This document shows positions 36,001 through 44,951 of a DNA stretch of 64,000 nt, one piece after another; position 1 is the first letter of the stretch; each line of letters starts with the position of its first letter. A program made the translations under genes and the position numbers. Origin of the DNA: Colias croceus (lineage: Eukaryota > Arthropoda > Insecta > Lepidoptera > Pieridae); assembly GCF_905220415.1 (NCBI RefSeq), contig NC_059553.1:2566501-2630500 (forward strand), written 5' to 3'. The notes under the pieces were generated by a model. That model saw nothing but the letters and a program-made list of their open reading frames with translations, did no database searches and had not been told where the DNA came from.

Positions 36001-37310
36001 GCCATGTTCATTTGGAAATTAAGCACCTAGGATTCGATAAAACGCTCGAAAAATTGTACGATTCATATTGGTTTCCTGGTATGAATAAAGCGGTTAAAAG
36101 GTTTGTTGATTCGTGTTTGGTCTGCAAAGCGTGTAAAAACACTTCCGGTTCTCCTCAGATAAGATTGCATCCTATACCCAAAGTCTCTTGCCCCTGGCAT
36201 ACTATCCATATTGATATAAGCGGTAAACTTAGTGGTAAAAGTCAGAGAAAAGAATACGTGACGGTTATTATAGATGCATTTACAAAGTATGTTCTTTTAC
36301 GACACACTCTGCGCTTGGACGCTAACTGTGCTGTCGAAAGTTTAAGACAAGCCATACATTTGTTCGGTGTGCCCAAACGTGTGGTCGCTGACCAAGGCCG
36401 TTGCTTTATTAGCTCTGAGTTTAAACAAATTTGCTCTGAAAATAATATTGAGTTACATTTTATTGCTGTTGGTGCAAGTAGAGCAAACGGCCAGGTTGAG
36501 CGTGTTATGCAAACATTAAAAAACATGTTAACTGTTGTGGAAAACAGCACAGATAGTGTTTGGCGAGATGAATTAGGTGATATTCAATTAGTAATGAACA
36601 CAACAAGATGTAGAGTGACGGGGTATACGCCCACGGAATTGATGTTCGGTACGAAGGCTCTAACTCCTGGTTTATCCAAAATTTCTTGCGATAATGATGA
36701 TAGTCGGTTGAATCTTGATGAAATTCGGGAAAACGCCTGTAAAAGTATAGAAGCAGTAGCGAATCATGATAAAGAACGCTTCGATAAAACTAAAGCACGT
36801 ATCAAACATTTTAAACAAGGTGATTTCGTATTTTTGAAAAATAGTGAACGAAACCAAACAAAATTAGATCGTAAATTTCGGGGACCCTTTAAAATCATTA
36901 GTATTTTAGAAAATGACCGTTATGAATTGCAACATGTAGATGGCTCTAAGAGAATTTATAAATACCCCCATGAAAGCTTGCGTGAAGTTCCCAGAGGAAG
37001 GGCAGGCTTAACCGAATTAGCGGAAGCGCTTTGTGAACAGGCTCTTAATGAAGATACCGTGTCGGCGACTAATGATAATGCGGACAGTGTTCGAATTGAT
37101 GATTCAGCAGTTAGTGACGTTGTTGTGAATCAATCAATAAGCAAGGACGATAAAATTGATGATGATGATACTGTATCCCTATATAGAATTTGCGATGAGG
37201 ATAGCGACGGTGAAGGTTCGACAGCTACTCGTTTAGCTGATCAAATTGATGATGATGATTTGGTTAATGTGTGGAGAATATGTGATGATCAAGGTAATTT
37301 GCTACAGTAG
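33006..37310 (+). CDS. Gypsy gag-pol polyprotein (1434 aa)
   Basis: The first ATG in the open frame is at 33006 (MNLNHSDLGQ), within the 5' LTR. Gag fills roughly residues 1-240. Two CCHC knuckles follow (CHRCGEQGHKSFNC near 246 and CYSCGLPGHVANAC near 280). Then come protease (FDSGSECS near 331), reverse transcriptase (YIDDV near 641), RNase H (HTDASSLGYG near 786), the integrase HHCC zinc region (near 1000-1040) and the D,D,E core (HIDISGK near 1068, VADQGR near 1126, NGQVERV near 1164). The C-terminus holds two copies of an acidic IDDDD(T/L)V...RICD motif. Gag and pol are in one frame with no shift. All catalytic residues I looked for are present, so the element may still be active. Confidence 0.93.
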   Translation: MNLNHSDLGQPPTSEVGSDPHSNIGTGISSQQQSQPISSDMEAFLRVMRGLVNGGVQNQTTLMKYDPDDPEADIESWCRINEVLVKHKDTKGTDLLLSLTQALRGRAATCLAKMNPDCITWENVKEHSIARFSKPLLMQDYFERVITFKMNDKETAADACMRLWHLIESIPDATMNNEVITGFCIAILSRLDNNIKKELNSNNINNKTELCRALRGVSLKRQVDDANTATENKRPRYITNRNASFVGYCHRCGEQGHKSFNCNKFQSSQTLKPRSEEKRLVTCYSCGLPGHVANACPAKNSSLVTTKEVKLCGKRAVTGELQVAGMIIHFLFDSGSECSLIKEGLAKLVDGIKFNELVSLIGIGNTNIICREQIKCKVNIHSANYEILFHIVDDKYLTEPIILGRDIINMGVQVEINSEGVTILKSKSLQLCTKACQSNIIMTQIDTDLVGTNKERLYAILSKFADSFVEGTPTIRAKTVEMKIELIDPNKTVQRRPYRLSPSERDIVKEKISELLEAGVIRESNSPFASPILLVKKKDGGNRMVVDYRELNANTRADNYPLPRISDQIDRLYGANFFTSLDMTSSFHSISIEPLSVERTAFVTPDGQFEYLAMPFGLKNAPSVFQRGIQAALRNCTYAQVYIDDVLIPSVTLEQGFERLHEILNALTSNGFSLNMKKCKFLKSQVTYLGYVIKAGEIRPNPNKIQALVEIPAPQNVSQVRQFIGLASYFRQFIPNFSSLMAPLYSLLQIKGDIKWTEEHSAIHQRVVDILTSEPVLVIFDPDKDIELHTDASSLGYGAILIQRSNKVPHVIAYFSRRTSEAESRYHSYELETLAVVRAVEHFRHYLYGRHFTVRTDCNALKSSSTKRDLTPRVHRWWAILQGYDFKIEYKEGRFMSHADFLSRNPLPDCDVRENATINVHNRKNVKILNLQKEWIVVEQQRDHEISQIMSKWRTGDLPNDLAGSYDIRKGILYRKIQRNKQNLWLPIVPRSLAWSLISHVHLEIKHLGFDKTLEKLYDSYWFPGMNKAVKRFVDSCLVCKACKNTSGSPQIRLHPIPKVSCPWHTIHIDISGKLSGKSQRKEYVTVIIDAFTKYVLLRHTLRLDANCAVESLRQAIHLFGVPKRVVADQGRCFISSEFKQICSENNIELHFIAVGASRANGQVERVMQTLKNMLTVVENSTDSVWRDELGDIQLVMNTTRCRVTGYTPTELMFGTKALTPGLSKISCDNDDSRLNLDEIRENACKSIEAVANHDKERFDKTKARIKHFKQGDFVFLKNSERNQTKLDRKFRGPFKIISILENDRYELQHVDGSKRIYKYPHESLREVPRGRAGLTELAEALCEQALNEDTVSATNDNADSVRIDDSAVSDVVVNQSISKDDKIDDDDTVSLYRICDEDSDGEGSTATRLADQIDDDDLVNVWRICDDQGNLLQ

Positions 37311-37659
37311 TTTCTAAAGTTGGAAGCTAGCTGGGCATAGAGTAATGGGAGAGTTATTACAGCGATAGCCAGTAGTCTCGTGTTCGGGACTAGCTGGATG
37401 TATCGGTTTCAATGATACTTAATGACTTATCGAGCTGCAGTATTCTCATGAGTAACTGCAATCTTCTACAGTGCCTCATACCATAGGTATGATGGCTTTA
37501 AGAGGTTTCGCAGGAATTGAATGGGTGCTGCTGAGGTATTCCTTAATGAGAGTGTTTTCCTAATATGTGGTCCTTTTCAGATGAGTAACGACTAGGCATA
37601 TGCTGGACTCGGACGTAAGATGATTAACGCCCGAGGCCGGGCGTCTGTCAGGAAGGCCG

Positions 37660-37947
37660 TGTCGGCGTGAAAAGGAATTGGCAAAGTACGCGATGTGACA
37701 CTTGATGGAGCTAGTGTCGCGTACCGACGGAACGCCGGGGCCGAAGAAGAGGCGCGAAAAAGAACTGTCACTTGTCGTGACTTGTCAGTGGTCTCTTTGT
37801 TCGGGAACAATTAGTTTTTCCCTCGGCGGATCGTTTTTGCCCTTTGCCCTTTTGTGTTTATTTAAATTATAGTTTGTAAAGGAATTGCTAATAAAAGTTA
37901 TAAGAATTATGAATCTTAATCATTCTGATCTCGGCCAACCTCCGACA
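37660..37947 (+). repeat. 3' LTR
   Basis: 288 bp, TGTCGGCG...CCTCCGACA. One substitution against the 5' LTR. A weak purine run (AGGAAGG) sits just upstream at 37650-37656. Confidence 0.9.
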
Positions 37948-39280
37948 TATTTTTTTCTATTCAAGGTTTCCATGTCTGGGCCGTGAAGAAAGGGGAAAAT
38001 GGGTAAAATTTGTCCAAAACAACCGCAGTGAAGAAACCGTTACCATCCGATAGAACTTGCGTCTGTTCATTGCATTTTCGCGATGAGGATAAATATACCA
38101 CAAAAGCGGGAAGGCGTTTTCTAAAGAAGTCTGCTGTTCCTTGTATTGATGTTAGTAATAATAATAAAATTTTACGGATTTGTATAACAAATAAAATATT
38201 ATTTTAGCCATCACTAACATTATTATTATTTTATTTATTTTAGCCGAAGGTGTGCTACAATAGTACTGGAACAATACAAGTAATTTCTGAGCCGGGAACA
38301 TGTTCTGAGGATGATGAACTAAATAAACACAATTTTTACACGGCTTTTATTTTTTTTCTAAAAAAGGCTCAATTTGTAAGGAATTAAACTTCCCATAGCC
38401 CTGACTGAACCTAAAACCCGAAAAAAATTAAATTATTCCATATGACGTCACTATTTACATCATCCTATATTATATGCCAGATATTGTTAGCCCCGCGTAG
38501 TAAAGTCAGTTTATACCTAAAATAAATATTAAGTAAGTACAAAGAAAATTTCAAGTCAACGTGCATGTAAGGAGTGGTACCCAATAAAATAGACAGAATG
38601 AAACAAAGTGTCGCCTCTATAGCGGTGAGTCAGTGGCATCGCATAATCTATGACTGTCTAGACTCTAGCCGCCATTCGCGCGCCCCGCGCCGCCGCGCTT
38701 GGCGCACAGATTTTGTTCGTGGTGTCTGCTCCATATTAATATTATCTCAATGTTTAGAAACGACATATTTTTTGCGATTTTTTCTCTTCCGGTTGAAAAA
38801 TGTGTTCGAAATTTAATTAAGAAAGTTTTCAATTTAAACAAACTTTTGAAACACAGGCAGTGTGCAGCCAGGAATCAGGATCTGATGATGAAATCTCGAG
38901 GAAAATCTACTGAAATGCTAAGCTGAAATGCAACATGAATACAACCTTATAGCAAATAGACATAGTAGGTATTTTCTTGCGAAGATTAAAAAAAAAACAA
39001 TTTATTTTACGTTTGACATGTGATACTTTCAAAATTCAAAAGTGTCTGTCACTGACCACTGTCAGCACTCAGCTTTTTTTGTTTCAGATAAATTTTGAAG
39101 ATAGAACAACAATAGTTGCGTAAATTACAAGGTAAATACAGTGTTTAGCATACAATTTTCACCATTTACTAATTTTAGGATGATACAATTCAGAAAAAAT
39201 ATGTACACTACAAAGAACTGAATAAATCTCAAATTATTTTGTTTACGTAATTCTAACCTTATTTTTTATTAATATTATAG

Positions 39281-41881
39281 CAAAGATGTCGATTTCACCG
39301 TTCCTCCGTTCTCCCTTCACGGACCTGACTGGAGGCATGTTCAGCCACCAGCTGCTAGGTACATGCCAAAAGGAAGAGATGCGTTATATGGACTGCCTTG
39401 AAGCATACGGCTTGGACCGCGGGAGGAACAAGTGCGCATACTTATTCGCGGACTTTCATGAATGCCAAACGAAAACCAAACAATTTAAGCGATTTGCGGT
39501 ATGTATTAGTTTATTATGAGTCTACTTCTAAACTAGTATCATAGTTCTGATAAGACCACAGTTAAATATATCCTTCCAAATAAGGATAAAATTTAGAATA
39601 TGGACCGTCGAGTTGGATATCGGCGATTTTATAGCGATAAGATAAGACTCTGAAAAGTAATTTTACGAAGTTTCAAGTTGCGCAGCCGCGTATTTTTTTT
39701 ATAATAAAATAAACAAATTTGTTTAATTTGTACTACTTTTCGTAATTTTGACGTTGACAGATGCTTGTCACTAGCAAATGATTCACTCATACAGCTTTTT
39801 AGTGATATTTTTATCACAATAATACTTTATAAAATACATAATTTTAGTGATTATAGTGTTATTGTATATAAAAGAAGTCAAAATATGTTAAATTGGTAAT
39901 TAATATTTAAAATTCATTATGTAAAATAAGTATGTTTTATTATATTTCCTCTAAAATATAAACATATTGGATAATAATAACAATGCACAAAGTTAACTAA
40001 AGTATTTTAGTAAAGATAAAGAAATTACACAAAACACTAGTTTACATATAGCCACATCAGCAATGTAGCAGCTCGACTATTAATTAATAATTCAGTTCAA
40101 TTATGTTTAGTTATAATTTAATTTATACAAAAGTAAATAATTCTAATAATAATAATACAATTATGGGTAAAATGTAACCCACATAAATCCATTACACAAA
40201 AGATGAGCAGTCACATAACCAAATCTGTCAACCCCGACTCCACGTGGTCCTTCCGCTCTTACCCCTAGAGTGTATTAAAAAATCCGGAAGCGCGGAGGGA
40301 GAGCAGCCCTCGCCCGCTGTAGCTAAGTGCAGGCACCGTACAAGCAGAAGCGGCTGAGGCTGGTCGCCGAAGGCGACCAAACAGCCGAAGCTGCGTAGGC
40401 GAGCTAGGTGCCTGTACTTAGATACGCAAGGGTGATAGGGCTGCACTTCCCGCAGCGCTGGAGCAGAAGCAGAAGCAATATAGTGCAACAATTTGGTTAT
40501 GGAGGGAGTTTGGGAATTGAGGGAAGGGAAAGGTTTATCCTCTCCTCCATTATTTGTCACTTTCGGCCCAATTATAACCTCAAACTTTGACCTTGAATAT
40601 CTCAGGAACTACTGGTCTGCGCGGGGGGGGAGTGGTACCGAGGAGTTCCCCCCGACCCCCCCTCCCCTCCCCCACCCCTCCCCACCCCCGCATCGACGGT
40701 CCATATTCTAAATTTTTACCTAGATCTATCACCACGAAATATTTTCGTTCTCAGATAAACAAAAATTGTTCCCAGGTATGAATTATCAAATTAATGTTAA
40801 TATATGTGTAAAATAAGAGATCGATAGGTAACCAATAAAATTATATTGCATTACATGAATATAAACTTCGTTCTTATAATAACAGTTTTGTTACTTAAAT
40901 AATAGCTCTGTGCTCAGAATGGTAGATCTGTCATCAAATAAATCGATTATCGATCCCTAACTGTGATTCCTTTTTATTTGATATTTTGTCACCTATACAG
41001 TAGTAACATTTTATTTCGTTCAGATAATAAATTAATAGTATTTGTTATCAATTTAATACATCAATTTATAATTTTAATGAAAAAATGATCAAAGAGGCGG
41101 AGACAAATTGGCGCGCTTTAAAAATTGACATGTGCAAACATATTAACGGATTAGCCATACGCTTAAAGCTGGCCAACCCCCCCACCAGAAGCAAAAAATG
41201 TGCTTATCGGCCAGAAAAGAAAAAGGGGGCGCCCTTCGAAATCCAAACCAGCGCTGATTATTCAGTGATTATTGTTTTTTAACAATAAATATTGATTATT
41301 TTAACTTTAATTAAGTGTTTTATATACAATTATGCTAACCATTTGTCAGCTATTAAACCAGAGCTGATTATTCAGTGGTTATTATTTTTAAGAATAAATA
41401 TTGATTATTTTAACTTTTAGTAACATACCTAATATGATTTATTGGTGATCTCTTTAAATTATTTTGCTTAAATACTCATTAGGACACACCTATTATAATA
41501 CATACAAAAACATTTATATGGTACTAGACCTTATATCTCAGGATTTTAGGTGATTTATTGTGGAACTGATTTTGCATTGTTTGGTGACTACATTTTGGTG
41601 ACAGATCTACTATTTTGAGGACAAAACCTATTATTTAAGAAAAATAAAACTAATTAAATTGGTGATAGCTTAAATGATACCCAATAGTTAATATCACTAA
41701 TTTCTAGAAAGGATACATCAAAGCATTTATATCTTTGTATATAACTTTCATGGCGTTCATAATTTTCAATTATATTTTTTTTTGTTTGTAGGCAATGCGC
41801 AAGGAACGCGAACGTCAAATTGCTGAAGGCAAATTGACAGGAGACAAACAATATGTAACACCAAGAATTGATAGTTTTTAA
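39281..41881 (+). CDS. NDUFS5: NADH dehydrogenase (complex I) subunit NDUFS5-like, copy 1
   Basis: Coding exons 39286-39498 and 41792-41881 (100 aa); the acceptor before 39281 shows an upstream 5' UTR exon, probably ending near 39132. MSISPFLRSPFTDLTGGMFS opens the protein. The twin CX9C motifs CQKEEMRYMDC and CAYLFADFHEC define the helix-hairpin fold shared by NDUFS5 and other proteins of the intermembrane space. The tail is AMRKERERQIAEG...YVTPRIDSF. NDUFS5 is a small accessory subunit on the intermembrane side of complex I (known). The 2.3-kb intron is full of repeats. A paralogue with the same intron position follows 0.7 kb downstream. Confidence 0.85.
40225..40705. repeat. GC-rich dispersed-repeat block
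   Basis: GC-rich island in AT-rich DNA. It has inverse pairs ('GCTAAGTGCAGGCACC' at about 40322 and 'GGTGCCTGTACTTAG' at about 40409), a hairpin GGTCGCCGAAGGCGACC (40359-40375) and homopolymeric G and C tracts (40621-40690). Open frames here follow from composition. It resembles a SINE- or MITE-type insertion; family unknown. Confidence 0.5.
41245..41415 (+). repeat. Direct repeat of a ~62-bp unit
   Basis: 'CTGATTATTCAGTGATTATT' at 41254 and 'CTGATTATTCAGTGGTTATT' at 41364 open two copies that both continue to AATAAATATTGATTATTTTA. They are spaced 110 bp apart. Confidence 0.75.
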
Positions 41882-41911
41882 TCAATTAAATTTATGTGAT
41901 GCCGTTGTAAA

Positions 41912-41917
41912 AATAAA
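41912..41917 (+). terminator. Poly(A) signal of NDUFS5-like copy 1
   Basis: AATAAA 31 nt after the stop codon. Confidence 0.65.
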
Positions 41918-42146
41918 AGTGTAATATAGTGATTTTGTTTCAGTGAGTTATGTTCTTACTTTTATTATGCTTATATGAATGTTTAATAGAACCCAGTTAT
42001 ACATAAATGATTGCACATGTTAATATGAAACTCAATCACACATAACATGACTTAATGAAAAAAAAAATTTAATAAAATGGTTTACATATATAAATTTATG
42101 AATATATTGATTTACATATTTTAAAAAATGTATATGTACACATACA

Positions 42147-42319
42147 TATCAGGAACTACTGGTCCGATTTGAAAAATTCTTTCAGTGTTAGATAGCCCAT
42201 TTATAGAGGAAGGCTATATAGGCTATAGGTATATGTATTCTTGATGTATATCATCATGCTAAGACGTCTTTGACAGGAGTGGAGCAAAGCGGGTAAAACC
42301 ACGGGCAAAGTTATAGCTT
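42147..42319 (+). mobile_element. Truncated Helitron-like repeat
   Basis: Starts abruptly at TCAGGAACTACTGGTCCGAT and carries the 'GAGGAAGGCTATAT' block of the 10010 subfamily. The 3' hairpin is degenerate and no CTAG remains. Lies between the two NDUFS5 copies. Confidence 0.5.
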
Positions 42320-42607
42320 ATAAAATTTACAAAATATGGGCTAGAGAACCACCTGTTATTTCATGGAATTGCTACAAAAAATGGCAAAATAATAAAATGT
42401 GTTTTTTTCAATATGATGCTGTATTAAAAACATATAGAGAGTCTTTTAATTAATATTATGGCCTTTTTATTGAAGCAAAATATGGTTGACAACAAAAATA
42501 AAAAATAAAAATCTTACAACAAAAAGTATTTAAACAAACTTCACATTCTCTTTCAAATGTCATTAATAATAAATTTCTAGAAATTATAATAATTATTCTT
42601 AATTACG

Positions 42608-43268
42608 ATGTCGGATATCGTTTCTCCCGTAATCCGAACGGTCTTCACTGATATTACGGGGGCAATGCTAAGTTATCAGATGTTAGGACGCTGTGCGAAA
42701 CAAGAGATGGATATGATGAATTGCATGGAAGCATACGGGTATGGCCGAGGTGTGCGCAAATGTAGAGATTACATAGACGAGTATCACGAATGCCATACTA
42801 GAAAGAAACAATTTGCGAGATTTAAGGTTAGCAATTTTTCGGGAGATACGGTTTGCTTTTAGTTCTGAGTAGGCGTCCTAAATTAATCCACATTAGTTCT
42901 GTAGTATGCTGTATGTCTAAGTTGCAAGTTGCAACATAAACCTAAATCCCCAGTAAAATTCATAAATGTTATATAAAAGTAATGGAAAGCTGAAAATAGG
43001 TAAAAAATAAAAATTATATAATATGAAATACACATACCCACATAGATTTCAACTTAGATTACAAAATCTAAGGATTTCAAATTAAAATAGTTAAAGAAAA
43101 GAGAAGAGTGTAAAATGATAATTTTTAATTTATTACAAAACATATTATTAGTAGATAATATTTAATTAATTTTACTAGGCCATGCGTAAGGAGCGCGAAA
43201 GACAAATCGCCTGCGGTCAGCTGACTGGAGACAAGAAATATGTAACACCAAGAATCGACAGCTATTGA
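42608..43268 (+). CDS. NDUFS5-like complex I subunit, copy 2 (tandem paralogue)
   Basis: Exons 42608-42826 and 43179-43268 (102 aa). The reading is MSDIVSPVIRTVFTDITGAM..., with twin CX9C motifs CAKQEMDMMNC and CRDYIDEYHEC and the conserved tail AMRKERERQIACG...YVTPRIDSY. The intron (352 nt) interrupts the protein at the same point and phase as in copy 1, so the two arose by tandem duplication. They clearly differ in the N-terminal half but are near-identical in the last exon. Copy 1 is closer to the usual insect start MSISPFLRSP as I recall it; copy 2 may be the specialised one (inference). Both are fully open, with all four Cys retained. Confidence 0.85.
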
Positions 43269-43315
43269 TCAATATATTAGCTAGAATTGGAATGTTCAAA
43301 TGCATTTAATTATTT

Positions 43316-43321
43316 AATAAA
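43316..43321 (+). terminator. Poly(A) signal of NDUFS5-like copy 2
   Basis: AATAAA about 48 nt after the stop codon. Confidence 0.65.
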
Positions 43322-44938
43322 GTAACTACTTACAATACATATTAAAAATTTATTCTATTAAGCAAAAGAAACGCTCCCATACATAAAAGGTTGAAATTGT
43401 TGGAAATGTTCAAGATGCAATGCAATGAAGAAAGTAGTGTTTTTTTTTAACTTATTCTTCATATCCTACTTTTACTAAAGACGCATAGACGCGGTTAGGC
43501 GGATGTGAGGTTCGCGCAAAACGATGTAGTTTTTTTTTAATATTATGAAGTAAATCCCCAAGCCTCTTATATGGGCAATAACAGCGACGAACCATCAATC
43601 ACACCGCCTGCCTTTATAGAGGCATTAAAAGTCTGTTCTTCCAATAAAAAATACACACATTGATGGACGTACTCCAATTAATAATTATCACGTATCATTC
43701 GCCTAATGAAATATTTTATTTTACATTCTTTAACATCTTTGTCCGACCAATACCTCCACAGTTTTTGTCCCTTAAAGTCACGGTCGGTCGAAGTTTTTTT
43801 CTGCGGAATTTTGGCGCCAAAGTATTTCAATGATTCCAATCTGACACTATACCTACATAATGGAATAGTTAACGTTTAATATGTGACCGCCCACGATAAT
43901 TAATCATGCGTTCGTTTTGAATATGGTTGTTTTTGTGTGACAAAATATTTATCTGATCTATGAAGAATGCGGGCACTACATAATACGAACTATGAGATAC
44001 CTTTATCAAAATTAATTTAATGTAATGTTGTATATCCGACATACGCGATATTAAAGATAATATCTTACACATTTACTATTAAAAATTAGTAGATATTAAA
44101 AAAAAAACCGCAAATAAAATCAGTTTCTACGAAGAAGTCGAATTCGCGATTCCTTGTTCGAATTTATGGGAAGCAAGGAATTTAGCGCAAGAGTTAGGTA
44201 TTAGTTTAATCGATATATATGTGCATACCGCATATAGGTCGATAGACTTAAAATTTAATATTTTATTGCACGACGATGCGAAGCATCAGAGAGTGCTTTA
44301 CGATCGAAAAATTTTTTTCGCCTCATTTTTGCAGCTATTCTTATTATTATAGCCTTGTTAGTTCACGGAATCAAGATATTTTGCATACTATTGTCGAGAT
44401 AATTTAATGGAGATTAATCCCATACTTTTTAAAAATTGATTTACTTCAATAGAATTGGAAAAAAACACCGAAATAGGTCAAAAATTTTTCCTGTCCGTCA
44501 TGTGTGAAACCTGAAAACACTATAACTTGTGAAAAAATCCATCATTTGAGTTAAATTTTTTTTTTAAATATTCTAATCGACGATTGTAGGTCACTGAATG
44601 CGAATGATTAATTAATTCAGTGTCGTTTAATTGCAATTAATAAAAAACGACAACGACAAAAAACTAGCACAGGCTATATTTTCATGTATTCAGACAACAT
44701 GTGGTTTTATGTAGATACGTACCTACCCACCTATATCGAGACAGTTCCTTCAACTGTGACCAAATTCGTAAATCTAACAATATCAATACTGAAGCCAAAT
44801 ACAATGTAGTATAATCACACCTAACCAGCAAAAAAGTGTTTGTTACATACTTTTTAAAGAGCACCGGTTTGTGGAGGTCCTTTGGCGTCACGATTTGATT
44901 AAATTATAAAATAGTTGTCTAGAACATTGAATAATATA

Positions 44939-44951
44939 AGGTCACTGACCG
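44939..44951. promoter_or_regulatory. Candidate ecdysone response element (IR-1)
   Basis: AGGTCACTGACCG: perfect inverted GGTCA half-sites with one spacer base, the EcR/USP consensus arrangement (RGGTCANTGACCY), with only the last base off. About 7.5 kb upstream of the torso-like receptor and 1.7 kb downstream of NDUFS5 copy 2. Function is inferred from sequence only. Confidence 0.35.

Larger units (their letters stand above)
32757..37947 (+). mobile_element. Intact Ty3/gypsy LTR retrotransposon
   Basis: Two 288-bp LTRs bounded by TGTCGG...CCGACA enclose one long gag-pol frame. TATT (32753-32756 and 37948-37951) is the target duplication. Domain order protease, reverse transcriptase, RNase H, integrase places it in Ty3/gypsy. 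No envelope-like frame is present. The LTRs differ at one base, so the insertion is young. It has split the intron of the THAP relic. Confidence 0.92.
31699..38148 (+). pseudogene. THAP-domain coding remnant of the P-like element
   Basis: Exon 1, 31699-31767, encodes MPTCVLRYCTNNTEKCKGRC (CxxxxC half of a C2CH THAP zinc finger) and ends at a GTAAGT donor. Exon 2 starts after TTCAAG at about 37966 and holds WVKFVQNNRSEE in one frame, then CSLHF...RFLKKSAVP in another, i.e. the C..H half and the conserved AVP box. Joining at phase 0 hits a stop at once, and the two exon-2 parts are out of frame, so the gene is dead. The gypsy element lies in the intron between the exons. Confidence 0.7.
31529..38752 (+). 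mobile_element. P-element-like THAP transposon relic, split by a gypsy element
   Basis: An exact 8-bp duplication TTTAGAAA flanks the element (31521-31528 and 38753-38760). Ends are inverse: the left has CATTGAGA twice (31529 and 31542, the second continuing CATTGAGATAATATTAATAT), and the right ends ATATTAATATTATCTCAATG. Without the gypsy insertion (32757-37951) about 2.0 kb remains, holding the two halves of a THAP domain but no transposase core. A THAP N-terminus, 8-bp duplications and CA...TG ends are the properties of P elements (known). The family name is an inference, supported by a second copy at 47137-47441. Confidence 0.75.
39499..41791 (+). other. Intron of NDUFS5-like copy 1
   Basis: GTATGT...TTTGTAG. 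It contains a GC-rich repeat block (40225-40705) and a directly repeated 62-bp unit (41245-41415). The rest is AT-rich with nothing else supportable. Confidence 0.6.

Noticed and set aside
38574..38926. Overlapping open frames at the right end of the P-like element
   Set aside because: They cross the transposon terminus and duplication and have no recognisable motif.
40228..40711. Several open frames of 60-110 codons on both strands
   Set aside because: They lie in a GC-rich repeat inside an intron and consist of low-complexity residues (poly-Pro, Ser, Arg).
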